Assembly: GCF_000004195.4 (NCBI RefSeq)
Contig: NC_030679.2
Location: 36,445,712-36,509,711, forward strand
Origin: Xenopus tropicalis
Taxonomy: Eukaryota > Chordata > Amphibia > Anura > Pipidae
Direction: 5' to 3'
Length of the DNA stretch: 64,000 nt
Made by a program: the position numbers and the translations under genes. How positions within the stretch are numbered: position 1 is the stretch's first letter; each line of letters begins with the position of its first letter. The notes below the pieces were generated by a model that saw only the letters and a program-made list of their open reading frames with translations, ran no database searches and had not been told where the DNA came from. Shown here in pieces: positions 49,528 through 60,517 of the stretch.

Positions 49528-49675
49528 TATGTAATATAAGGTGCAGTTATGGGCCTATTCACCTATAGCAACCAATCAGCAGGTAGCATTTACTGGTCAC
49601 CTGCTTGAAAGCAAACACCTTATTGCTTGCTATGGGTCACTAAATCTGGGCAAACACTGCACCTTTAATTACACA
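49528..49675. mobile_element. MITE (CAACCAATCAGCAGG family)
   Basis: Left TTATGTAATATAAGGTGCAG, right TGCACCTTTAATTACACAA; core ATAGCAACCAATCAGCAGG, then TAGCATTTACTGGTCACCTG, and CTTGCTATGGGTCAC. The best preserved of the family in this window. Confidence 0.75.
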
Positions 49676-49917
49676 AGGAACAGTTCAATTTAGCAAATTT
49701 CCAAACATATGCAGGATTACAATGGATTTTGCATTTCATGTTAAAGAAATGTGGGAAAGTGTATGTTTCATTAGGTTTATCATCCATATAAGATAAATGA
49801 GCAATGTAAACTGTAAACTAATAAGTCACCTACTAAAATCACCTACTAAATCTCAGTTTTGTTTTTTTAGGTGATCACCTGACAGGCAATTTTATTTTAA
49901 GGCTATAAGAGGGCTGT

Positions 49918-50343
49918 TTCAAGTATGGGTATGAGACCCATTATCCAGAATGCTTGGGAGGGGTCTTTCCGTAATTTGGATTTCTTACCTTGGATTTCTT
50001 ATCTTAAGTCAACTAAAGATTATTATGGGCCGTGGCAGCTGGGGAGATTAGTTGCCCGCGACAAATCTCCCTTGTCGCGGGCAGCTAATCTCCCGGATAT
50101 GCCATCACACCAGCTTGAATGTAAATCGCTGGTGGGATGGCATATGCGGTGCCGCGATTTCCCGAAATGCCTTGAGAAGCCACGGCCCTTAAACATTAAA
50201 TAAACCCAATAGGAGTGTTTTGCTTCCAATAAGGATTAATTATATCTTAGTTGGGATCAAGTACAAGGTATTGTTTTATTATTACAGAGAAAAAGGAACA
50301 TTTCTGGATAATGGGTTTCCGGATAAGGGGTCCAATACCTGTA
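49918..50343. mobile_element. MITE host element interrupted by a Harbinger-like MITE
   Basis: Left TATGGGTATGAGACCCATTA, then TCCAGAATGC; right GGATAATGGGTTTCCGGATA, then AGGGGTCCAATACCTGTAC, inverted ends. Interior ATATCTTAGTTGGGATCAAG is shared with 40858-41160. The piece 50027-50188 belongs to another family and was inserted into it. Confidence 0.7.
50027..50188. mobile_element. Harbinger-like MITE nested in another MITE
   Basis: Ends GGGCCGTGGCAGCTGGGGAG and AGAAGCCACGGCCC; inner GGGAGATTAGTTGCCCGCGA against TCGCGGGCAGCTAATCTCCC, and GCCATCACACCAGC against GCTGGTGGGATGGC. Same family as 36176 and 61614, shortened. TTA follows it at 50189-50191, and TTA followed by one T precedes it. Confidence 0.75.
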
Positions 50344-52281
50344 CTTTAAAATGAAGAGAGATGGTTAACTTGGCATTTAATCAGGGGTCCTTTCAAAGTG
50401 AATGAGATTACAATGTTCTTGTAGCTAAAATGAAGAGATTTTTATGGTTCTATGGACTGTCAGCAACCAACCAGTTATTAATATGTTCTTTCTATCTATA
50501 CATATCTTTGAGTAAAAAACATGTTTGTTACATAGAAACACAACTACATATAATATATATATTATGTTTTTCCTCCAAGATAAAGAAGTCTTTTGTCAAA
50601 AGGCCAGAACTCCCTTCCAGTTCTATTTGCTGCGTAGATGGAACATTTTAAAGCAATTAGGCTAATTGCTTTAATATGGTAAGTGGTGTAAAGGGGGATG
50701 GTTCACTTGTTGAATCATGTGAGCTGAACAAACCTTTATTCATGGATGACAATGTTAATGTCTGTCAGTATATATTGCTTGTTTATGAAAAATCAAATTA
50801 GGCATAGAGGATTATTTGTACATGTTCTATTGCTCTTTATGTTAAGTTCCAAAATAGATGCATAGCAAACTGTAAGGTTCATAAAAAGTAACTACAGAAT
50901 CACCCAGAAGTACAATCAATGAGTGTTCAACAAGTCAAATTGATTCTTTGGATATAATGCTGAAGTTGAACAAAGTGTCTGCAAGAATGTTGACTGGTAA
51001 CCTAATGGAAACATCAGCTTTCACCATGAAACTTATAGTTTTCACCACATAGGTCCTGTGAGAGCACCTCTTTAATATATATTCCTTCAGAGCAGTCGGA
51101 CACACATCCACAACCTAGAATACTGAGGATTTCTACATGAGTGCTTAAACAAATAAATAGGGAAAACAGACTGTTTAAAAAGTTAAATCTAATTTTGTCT
51201 ATGAATTTTACAGAAAACATATTATTCTTGGTTATTAATCTGTATTTGTATTTGATACATCATAAAAAGAAAACCCTGTCAGCTTTGTTTTTAAGCCTTC
51301 CTATTGATCATTAATGCCAGAAGTCTAAAAAACCTTTACAAAAGTTAGGTTTTAAAGGCAAGCTGCTCTCGTAGGAAAGAATATGGATATGCCATTAAAA
51401 AGCTGCCCATGAATTTCAGATAGGAGAGCGTATAACCCGCCCTTGGTCCATGTCTTTGGGAAACTGCACTAAAGGCCGCAGTGTAGATGGTCCATATTTT
51501 GCCTAATTCCACAAAGTGTAGAAAACATCTCAAGAAAGACAAAGGCTGTGCTGAAAAACAGGGTGGGGAACCAGTCATGACCAAGAACTAAAATGGGCAG
51601 TGTGGTTATATAAAACAACATCACTCCAACTTGCAGAACAGCAGTACAGAGTGACTGAAGTTTATTAGAACACAAGTTACATGGCTGGGGACACTTGGGA
51701 GAATATGTCTAGCCCCACATCAAATTTAAAAATTAAATATACAAAAAATCTGTATGTTCTTGACAGAATCCCTTTAAAATGCATGAAAAAAGTTGCATTA
51801 CACATATATGTATGATACAATATAAGTTCCCATAGGCAAGGTGTATGGCTGCTAAAAGGGCACTAAATAAAGAGAAAGACATAGTGAAAAAGAAAAGGAA
51901 TCAACCTGTCAAACTCGCAGAATACAAAAGTCATTGCCTAGCACTATGGTAAACAAAAAATAACACATAAATAGATTCCCATTAAAAAGAAATTTCTCTC
52001 ATATCATGCCAGGTTGCTTGGCTAAACAAACAGCATCATAGATCTGAAGTTCTCTGTATAATTAGCCTTAGAGGCAGAGCTGAGATCTGAAAAAGAAGCA
52101 ATAGACCATGAAAGACAGAGAGCTTATATATCACACATAAACAGCTCTACTCTACATGTATAATATATTCACATACTCACTCATTAGTAACATTTCAAAA
52201 AGTTCAGTACAGTTCTAGAAAGCAGTAATACTACGCTATGTTGGCTCTTTTACTAACATGGATAAACGTAGGTACTCACAC

Positions 52282-52350
52282 CTCCAGCATGGCACCCACA
52301 TGTTTCTCCCGTTTTCCTAGCTTGGCCAGTTCTATACTCATGGTATAAGA
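52282..52350 (-). other. Unassigned exon-like segment
   Basis: Minus strand. Acceptor-like TTTACTTTGCATCTCTCAG, then a 69-base open stretch reading SYTMSIELAKLGKREKHVGA, MLE, then donor-like GAG|GTGTGAG (with GTGAGT two bases further). About 190 bases downstream another good acceptor, GCTTCTTTTTCAG, is followed by a short open stretch (ISALPLRLIIQRTSDL, then stop) at 52086 and below. Joined to the pdlim4 PDZ exon in its phase the 69-base piece meets a stop, so it is not a regular pdlim4 exon. I do not recognise the protein. It may be chance, an alternative first exon, or part of a nested transcript. Confidence 0.2.
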
Positions 52351-54331
52351 CTGAGAGATGCAAAGTAAACCTGCAGTGCCAGTACACATGTGCTCATGAT
52401 GAAATGATTAACCCAATATTTAGAGTACTATCACATCACATACAGGATACAGCACAGTATTGACAACCATTGTGACTTGTAAGTAAACAAAATAGATGCA
52501 ACTATCATTTCAGTGAAAAATTAGAAACGGCAGCCATGCTTTTCAGGCTCAGTGATAAGTAAGTGTAAATACTAACACCAATCCTCAAGCATGGTACTAT
52601 AAGCATACTTGCCAAGTTTCTAAACCAACTGGCCTTGACATCTTAAAGTTATTAAACCATATTAAGAGTGCATTATGCCATCAACAGTATATGAAAGGGC
52701 CCTATTAGGTCACACCAAATGTTACCTTAATTTTGCAATCAGTCTGTAACCTCCCATTTGATTATCCAAACCCCCAGTTAACAATTTTAACTGGTGGGTC
52801 TTGTGTTTGTGAAAACCTTTAATACATTTACCCCAAAATCATTCTTGTTTCCTGATATGGCGCAATAAACACTAAGACAACACTGATTATTAGGTGTGTG
52901 CTGGGCTTCTTTTTTAATGCTTATTTTGTTTACTGAACTGGAAAGTTACACCACTGCTGAAAATAGTTGGCTATAGTGCTTGGAGTGCTCCAAAATTATA
53001 TACCCTAAAAAACTATTCAAAAAGCCAAAGCACTGCTGTCCAGTTAGACTACAACTCTCAGTATTCTACCATAATCTTAGAATAGTAGTGCTAGAGAGCT
53101 GTGCTGGAGATCCTTGCAGCAATGGAATACAAAAAGTAATAAAACATGAGATTATCCAGATCAAGATACAAGACCAAGGTTTCTTGGTTTGGTCTTATCT
53201 GAAGTTAGTTTCAATCATTATTGGTAATGTTCTTTATTTGCATTTATCGTCCTTGTTACAGACAGACGTCATAAGATCCCAGGTCTGAGTTTTGAAAACA
53301 TTATCGCCATCACTTATGGCTTGTACCACTTTTGAGTCTGAGGTCAAAACATAGCAAAATATTCCCATCCATGAATCAAGAGACATACTGTAGGAGCTGA
53401 TGTATCTGTGAATCAAGAGACATATCAACACTAGAAGAATGGAAAAGTTATTGTACAACAGGAATGCCTTCCTTACCTTTTCATTCGCTCTTTGCATTGG
53501 CAGTGCATGTTCTAAATTTAGCCACTTGTATAACAACACTGATTATCTACATACAGGAAGTTCTCTATAATTTACAGCAGTAACCAGCAGTTATACACAT
53601 TTAATCCTAACTATACTGGATTTATCGGAACTCCTTTTTTAAGAATTTCTCTTGCTCTGTCTGTATTTTGTTTAAGCCTCTCGAGAGAAACCAGTAATTT
53701 AGCGAACTGCTTTCCACTCAATCTCTATCATTTATATAATGACAACCAGCCCTCATTATCTTTGTCCTGGAATGTTTCTCGGTGGGAAGTATTCATTAAT
53801 TCTGTTTCTATTATCCTTGTTCTCTTCACTCATCTCCCGGTGGATGAAATGTATTAGTTTGCTACTACCATTTACCTTGCTTGTGACACTAATGTATTTC
53901 AGCAAAGCATTAAGTGCTCCTCAAAACAATTCCCTGCCAAAATAGCCACTGCCGTTTTAAGAAGAAGAAGATGTCCTCCTCAAAAAGCCCTGGAAAAAGC
54001 CATGCATACTGCACAGGGTAAAAGGTCCAATGCATCTTCCTTAACATTGCAAGTTAGGTAACAAAAAATAACAAATTCCCTATTTAAAAAGTGGTAGGTT
54101 CTAATGGTTACAAAGTGGATGGCATCTGTAATTTTAGATAGCTTAGGAGGTGGTGCCCAATTGCCCATTATTACCTGTTAAGGCAATTGCCTGAAACTGC
54201 TAGCCAATTAAATGAAAGAGAGTAAATCGCACAGTAACAAAACCAGTCCCCATTGTCTGGCTTTGTGCAGAAAGAGCACAGCAGCACAAAGCACAACGAT
54301 ACCTGTGAAATTTCTCACAAAAGACACCGAC

Positions 54332-54483
54332 CTGTTTATGGAAAGCATCAGTTGATCTGTGCAGGCCTTAATCTTGTTTTGAGCAACTAGGTGATTCATG
54401 TTCTCCGTGTTCTCCCCATTGATTTCCAGGATAACATCTCCTGGATACAGGTTAGCCAATTCCGCCTTGCTCCCAGGGTTAAT
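54332..54483 (-). CDS. pdlim4: pdlim4 exon: PDZ domain, main part
   Basis: A 152-bp internal exon. Acceptor TCTTTTTCCTGTACAG; donor AACAG|GTCGGT (weak after GT, but it fits the next exon's phase). Reading: INPGSKAELANLYPGDVILE, INGENTENMNHLVAQNKIKA, CTDQLMLSIN. This is the second half of an ALP-subfamily PDZ domain: GSKA.LANL.PGD.I..INGE.T..M.HL.AQN.IK.C.D.L.L. The His at the start of the second helix (NHLVAQNKIK) marks a class I-type peptide groove. The carboxylate-binding PWGF loop lies in exon 1, off the right edge. In known family members the PDZ domain binds alpha-actinin. This exon alone could be pdlim1 or pdlim4; the exons downstream decide for pdlim4. Confidence 0.95.
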
Positions 54484-55374
54484 CTGTACAGGAAAAAGAA
54501 CAATAGGTGAGTGGTGTAAAAAGCAGATGAAGACAGGAACAATGAAAACATATGTAGCCATTTTCCTGGCCAATAACAGTTGGACTTATTAAACACATTA
54601 TACCTTAAGCCTTTACATTTAAACACAAGGGGCCCTAATGTGGTTTTCATTGAAAAATGCTGTTTAGCTGAAAAATGCCTATAAATTTTTTTTCTCTGAA
54701 GAAATCTCAAGGATCTAAATTTGGACTCTTATAAGGCAGCAATAAAACTTAGAATGAACAAAGATTTATATTAATGTTCACATTGTGCTGGAGCCAGTTA
54801 TGTATTCATTTACCATGGCTCTATGCAGGAAAGAACGAAGTAACAGTGCACTAACAATAATATATCAGATGGTGTTAAGGGAAAACAAGTACAAACCAAG
54901 GAATGGCACTGTGCCATAGGACTTCATGATATAACCTTGTAACCCTGTATTCTATTAAAGGTACTGGCACTGGTGCTTGTGTAGATACTATGTTGACTAA
55001 TTGGCTAATAGTAGAAGCCCAGACCCACACATAAAGCTCAGTCCATTTGGAGGACATGTATGGTGATTCTTTGAAGCTTACTATACATACTACAGTTTGA
55101 TAGGAAGTTCAGGACCAAGTGAGATCCTGTTTCCAAAGCAAGAGAATATACATAATCATACTGTAGGACCTATTTACCATAACTTGATGAGAACATTCAC
55201 AAAAATGCTTGGAAAAAGTTCTAAGAACATACATTTAGCTGCTAATTAAAGGAATGCAAAGCTTTAGCTGATAGTTATATAGTTGACCTTCCATGGAAAT
55301 TAGAGGGAAAGAAGAAATTAGAGGGAATATTGCTTGTAACATATTCGTAAGTTAGCATGTCCCCTCCTCCCCTA

Positions 55375-55850
55375 GCAGCGCCCTTCCTACAAAGGAAAAC
55401 AACCCTAACTTTGACAGTCTTTCCTTATAGTTGAATTGTTCCATTCCTTTTACTAGTTTAGTTGCAGTCTCTGCACTCAAAGAGGCTAAATTATATTTTC
55501 ATCCCTACAGTCAATGCCCTTTTTATGCAAGACAGTACTTTATTTGCTTTAGTAGTCGCTGCCTGACATTGCCTACTGTTGCACATTCTGTTGTCCACAT
55601 TGACTTCTAACCCCCATATGTAATAAAAGGCACTAAGGAGCAGTAACCCATAGCAACCAAGTTTGTTTTTAAACAGGTGACCAGTAAATGCTACATGCTG
55701 ATTGGTTGCTATGAGTTACTGCTCCCTGGGCTGACTTAGAGCCTTTTATTACATAACCCCCTACATGCTTTTCAACTAAGGAGGCCCCCAACAGAATTCC
55801 AATTAGTGTATAACTAGCAGTAATGTTATTTTTGCCAAAGTCATTCATAT
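55375..55850 (-). mobile_element. Old CR1 LINE relic, split by a MITE
   Basis: Plus-strand GTCAATGCCCTTTTTATGCA with AGACAGTACTTTATTTGCTT (about 55511-55549) matches the 29973-30010 segment of the young CR1 copy. TTTTCAACTAAGGAGGCCCC (about 55769) matches the CCTTCTCCATTAAGG region. The two parts are separated by the MITE at 55619-55753. Many indels. Confidence 0.8.
55619..55753. mobile_element. MITE inserted in a CR1 relic
   Basis: Ends TGTAATAAAAGGCACTAAG and CTTAGAGCCTTTTATTACA are inverted copies; core CCCATAGCAACCAAG, CAGGTGACCAGTAAATGCTA and CTGATTGGTTGCTATGAG. Related to 1613, 21222 and 49528. TAACCCCC occurs on both sides and may be a target duplication or part of the termini. Confidence 0.75.
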
Positions 55851-58044
55851 TAATGGGGTTTGCTACAATCCACCACCAATCTGGAATACTTTCCAGAGAA
55901 TTAAATGAATAAATAAATAAAGAAGATTCAAGTCAGGATTGATCCCAGCACTAGGCATATGACTTTTCTGGAGTGGGTCATGTGTACAATACGACATACC
56001 ATAAACACTATGTTATTATTTTGTTCTCTTACCCCCGAGCTTGGTTTTTTGCTTTTTTTACCCTAGGCAGTAGGCACCCAAGTAACCTTTAACAGCACCC
56101 AAGTCACAGAACAACATAAGACATACAACAACATATCATGAAGTGCTATGGCACAGTGCCATTCCTTGGTTTGTACTTGTTTTCCCTTAACACCATCTGA
56201 TATATTATTGTTAGTGCACTGTTATGCAAGTCACAAAACAACATAAGCATTCAGGATAATTCTAAAGAATTGCCAAGAATGGTAAAATAACATTTCTAGG
56301 CAGTTGATTCTTAATAAAACCCCTTTAAGTTTTGAAAATAGAATAGATCAGCTTTGCTTTTCAATGCTAATGTGCTTCTGACATACTTGTTTTTCTGTAG
56401 ACAGAAGAAAAACAGCATGAGTGTGCATAAACCTCCCACATACACATACCCTGCAGAAAATAGATGAAAATAGAAGAAAACATAGCAGAAAGCAGGCCAA
56501 GGGAAACACAGAGGCATTGTGTTTATTTTAATTCCTTGAAAGCAACAAATCTCTTTTGGGAATTTCAAGCGGCTGTGCCACTTACTTGGGTACTGCCCAA
56601 GAAGCAGCAAAGTAATTAGGCTATTTTAGTGATCTGTTCCCAGAACACATACAAAGAGAAACAAAGACAAATGCAGGCAAACTATTCGGCAAGTCAGCAA
56701 TGGGTAAGCTACTGGACTGTCACACTGGACAGGGAATTTCACTTAATAGCTCTGTGCTTCATGTATTGGCTCTATGGCAAAAGACTTACAAATTCTTGAA
56801 TGATTATGCACATGCTGGGTTGTAAATTCACTCCATATTCTGTAAGATATATTTTGCTATTATAGAGCAGAAATCTTCAAATATTCAGTGTTTATAACTG
56901 AAGCTGCATTTTGACAGGTATGATGGGTGTCCATATTTGAATAAAGAATCTGCAATATTTGGAATTTGGCACAAACATCTGAGCCTTCAGAAGGGCAGAC
57001 TGAACAGTAAATTAGAGTTTCCCTCCCAACTCTTTTATAAGTACCATACATAATGTAGTGTTCCTGATGAAAAATAACCAATATGGCAGGCAATTTGAAA
57101 TATGTGTGGTAGTTACCATGTGTTTTGCATAAAAGAAATATGGGTAGGGATAAAACCTGTAAGTCACTGATGGATAGGGGCACCACTGTGGTTATTTAAA
57201 TAATCCCCAGGATTCGGGTAATTCCCTTTGCAGTAAAACACTGAGACACTGGCTGCTGCCACTCAGAATTCGAAGACTCTCTGCAGTCATGCGCCCCCAT
57301 ATATCTGCCAGATTTACACTCCAAACAGGAGGGTGGTGATTTATGAGCTATTATGAAACATTTACACAGACTAAACTAAATGCTATCTACTTTTATGCAA
57401 CATGATTAATACCATTACTGCCTCTGTAAGCCTTCTGTAGAACATCATGCTTCAACACAGATTGCTATTAAAGCCCCTGCCCCGTTAAAAATAAGAGTTA
57501 GCAAGAGAATTCAGATGCTAAAATTGGGCTTAATTACAGAAAATCAATGTCCACATTCAACCTATGTGTGAATAAACACAAGGAACTTTGGGAACTAATC
57601 CCAAAGAGCTCCAAGAAAATCCTAGAGGCTGATCAGATTCCCAACTACAAACTGGTTTTGCCCTACTTGGGGCTTATTAATACAGGGCAGGGTTTTAAGA
57701 TCAGCTAAGGTAGAGCCAGGGGTGTGGATACACAGACAAATCAAAAGGGTTGAGGAGACCACCTAATACATAAGCAAATAAACACAAGGAATTCTGGAAG
57801 CTAATCCCAAAGAAAAACTGTAAAGATATCTCCATTTAGAATGTGGATTGTTACCCATTTACATCCAGTCTATAAGAGGGGACTATAGCATTGCACTTTA
57901 TATACGGTTTAATTTCTCACAGCTGTGATGACATTGATTAATAGTGGTTGTGGGTTGGTGAGATTATGCCTAAAAAAAACATATTAGGCTAATTCTCGGC
58001 AAGCTGATAAACCGCTTGATGTGAATACACCCCACTACTGTAAC

Positions 58045-58735
58045 TATAGCCTACTTTGTGCCTGCACCCAAATGAATGAAATACGCTTGGGTACAGGCAC
58101 ATGTAGCCGATATCCACCAAAAAATGCGACTTCACATCTTTGGCAGATATCGGCTGCATGTTCCTGCACCCGAGCATATTACATTCATTCAGGTGCAGGC
58201 ACAGGAAGGAGCGTATGGCGCTATTTTCGGCTGATTTACTAATCCACGAATCCGAATGAGAAAAATTTGGATTGGAAAACGAACATTTTGCGACTTTTTC
58301 GTATTTTTTGCGTTTTTTTCGTCGCCGTTATGACTTTTTCGTAAATTGTCGCGACTTTTTCGTAACCTTTACGACTTGCGCGAATTGTCGCGACTTTTTC
58401 ATAGCCATTATGACTTTCGTGAATTGTCGCGACTTTTTCATAGCCATTATGACTTTCGTGAATTGTCGCGACTTTTTCATAGCCATTATGACTTTCGTGA
58501 ATTGTCGCAACTTTTTCATAGCCATTATGACTTTCGTGAATTGTCGCGACTTTTTCATAGCCATTCTGACTTTCTTGAATTGTCGCGACTTTTTCGTATT
58601 GAGCGCTCTAAAAATTGCGACAATTCGTGAAAAAGTCGCAAAATACCGATCATTACGAAAAAAACGCATTCGGACGCTTTTCGGACGTTCGTGGATTCGT
58701 AAATGTGCCCCTAAGTGTGGCATCAGCCTTATTCA
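58045..58735. mobile_element. Composite palindromic element with internal tandem array
   Basis: Left part has GCCTGCACCC arms (TGTGCCTGCACCCAAATG and CATTCAGGTGCAGGCACA, with CCGATATC inverted between). The right part is bounded by TTACTAATCCACGAATCCGA (58235) and the inverted TCGTGGATTCGTAAATGTGC (58689), enclosing T-rich GACTTTTTCGT repeats. The right edge has TGTGGCATCAGCCTTA, the inverse of the terminus near 26385. Probably one element inserted in another. Boundaries approximate. Confidence 0.65.
58343..58610. repeat. 39-bp tandem array, about 6.7 units
   Basis: The unit GAATTGTCGCGACTTTTTCA with TAGCCATTATGACTTTCGT begins at 58382, 58421, 58460, 58499, 58538 and 58577, exactly 39 bases apart, with a diverged unit at 58343. 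Because 39 is a multiple of three and the unit lacks stops, three frames stay open and give artificial proteins with a 13-residue period. Units are directly abutting, with no unique spacers. Confidence 0.95.
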
Positions 58736-58961
58736 CTGCACAGTGAAATATTATTCACTGCACAGTAAAATATACTTGACAAACTTGGAGACACATGGCA
58801 AAAGGAGTTTGGACACCTGCCTGTCCAGCATCTCACTCCCAATTTATCTTTATTAATAAGGCATTGGTCCTACCCTTTGCTGCACTCCCTTTGCTTTAAT
58901 GCATTTTCCACACTAGCAGTCAGATTTAGCAAAATGAGTAATTACAGCCCAACACTTAAAG

Positions 58962-59693
58962 CAGGGGTCGGGAACCTTTTTGGCTGAAAGAGCCATAAAC
59001 ACCACATATTTTAAAATGTAATTCTGTGAGAGCCATACAATATGTTTGGCCGCGGATGCTGCGGGGCAAGGGAGGGTGGGTCCCAAGGATGCCGGATGGG
59101 AGGGTGGGTCCCAAGGATGCCGGATGCGATGCAGAGGAGGGCATGGCCTGCGCTCGGTGGATAGAAGACATATTCTAACGCTTAGAACACGTCTTCTATC
59201 CGCCGAGCGCAGGGGCAAGGTAGGGTGGGTGCCAAGGATTCCAGATGCGGATGCGATGCGGAGGAGGGCGTGGCCTGCGCTCGGCGGATAGAAGACATAT
59301 TCTAAGGCTCAGAACACGTCTTCTATCCGCCGAGCGCAGGGGCAAGGTAGGGTGGGTGCCAAGGATTCCAGATGCGGATGCGATGCGGAGGAGGGCGTGG
59401 CCTGCGCTCAGCGGATAGAAGACATATTCTAAGCCTTAGAACACGTCTTCTATCCCCCAAGTGCAGGGACAAGGTAGGGTGGGTGCCAAGGATGCGGATG
59501 CTATGCCGAGGAGGGCGTGGCCTGTGCTCGGTGGATAGAAGATGTTTTCTAAGGCTTAGAACAATTCTTCTATCCGCCGAGCGTAGGCCACGCCTCCCGT
59601 TATTTTTTTTTTTATTAAAGATTTGGCAGCGAGCCAGATGCAGCCATCAAAAGAGCCACATCTGGCTCCCGAGCCATAGGTTCCCTACCCCTG
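58962..59693 (-). mobile_element. hAT non-autonomous element with palindrome-bearing minisatellite, 732 bp
   Basis: Ends CAGGGGTCGGGAACC and GGTTCCCTACCCCTG; target duplication ACTTAAAG perfect at 58954-58961 and 59694-59701. It is the reverse-orientation counterpart of 48377-49061. Units of about 120-127 bp start near 59147, 59274, 59401 and 59521, each with CGCTCGGCGGATAGAAGAC and its inverse GTCTTCTATCCGCCGAGCG. An extra short repeat, GGAGGGTGGGTCCCAAGGAT, is doubled at about 59070-59117. Non-coding. Confidence 0.93.
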
Positions 59694-60517
59694 ACTTAAA
59701 GATTCACCCACTTTCTGTTCATTCCTATGGAATCAATGAGAGAACTTTAACTTTCACCTATTTTTAAATACACTTTTAAAAATCCCATAGGAATGAATAG
59801 AAAGTGGGTAAAATTTCCTTTGGTGAGCTCTAATCTCTAATTTTTATATATTTTGTCCTGTAGTGCTGGAACTTCACTGGAGGGATTCATCCACAAAATT
59901 GTTATAAAGTTTGGTTCTGATGTTTGCTGATCAGGATTGGATTGCATTTCTGCTCCAATAAATCCCACAATGTGCAAATTGGTGTTTGAAAGCCAGTCAA
60001 GTAACAAACATCTCAGTTTTGTGCAATGGGGTAGTATCACAAGGCCTTCCCAAAAATGTTAGGATAAACTATGGGCCATAGGCCAGATTATGAAAAACAA
60101 CCCTAGACTATTATTCCTCATCCACCAAACACAGTTGGCTTCCAGGCAGGTAATGTATTTCTGGCATCTGCTAAAGCCAGACTCGTCCATCGTACAGAAA
60201 GATGATGTAGCCCAATTCATTACTTCAGAGAATATGTTTCCACTACTCCAACAGTGCCAGCTCTTGGTATGACACGTTGGTATGACACAGATGTAGGCTT
60301 GGGTGTGGCTGAATACCCATGGAAACCTATACTGTTTAGCCTATAACAGCGCTATAATAAAAGTAACTGAGCTCTTCAGCGTGACCCACTCTACTGCCAA
60401 TGTTTGTTGCTGGAGATTACATGGTTGTGTGCTTTATTATATGCAGCGTCAGCAATGCTTTCTTTTGCACTCACTCTGCTAATTAGTCTTAATAATCTTA
60501 CAGTGCTGTAAACTACG

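Larger units (their letters stand above)
24059..54331 (-). other. pdlim4: pdlim4 intron, 30.3 kb
   Basis: Intron between the PDZ exon and the 79-bp exon. At least a third is recognisable transposable elements, listed separately. Parts with nothing identifiable: 28180-29280, 33600-35920 (35930-36045 has a CCTGGTTGCTAGGG / CCCTAGCAATCAG inverted pair), 36520-38300, 38840-40850, 42060-43720, 44700-45300, 45800-46430, 50345-54330 apart from the exon-like piece at 52282-52350. About 24690-24905 resembles a decayed GGTGGCCATACAC-type MITE. (ATT)n occurs at 38308-38325. Confidence 0.78.

Noticed and set aside
53234..53539. A 101-residue minus-strand open frame with possible splice sites (AAAAG|GTAAGG and a T-rich tract before TCAG)
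   Set aside because: The candidate donor and acceptor do not agree in phase, the frame contains a local duplication, and nothing resembles a known protein.
54208..54573. A 121-residue open frame with a hydrophobic N-terminus ahead of the PDZ segment, suggesting a membrane PDZ protein
   Set aside because: The hydrophobic ends are intron read-through. Splice sites at 54483 and 54332 delimit the PDZ exon and match neighbouring exon phases.
58343..58610. CRISPR-like regular spacing
   Set aside because: Units abut directly with no unique spacers, and the DNA is vertebrate intron.
58328..58723. Repetitive 131- and 194-residue open frames that look like repeat proteins
   Set aside because: They are produced by the 39-bp tandem array (13-codon period, open on both strands) inside a palindromic element. 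No start context, domain or exon structure supports a gene.
48309..59767. Open frames of 60-131 residues rich in Arg/Leu/Pro in the hAT elements (48.3-49.0 and 58.9-59.8 kb)
   Set aside because: They follow the minisatellite units and appear in both inverted copies. No homology to transposase or any protein I know.
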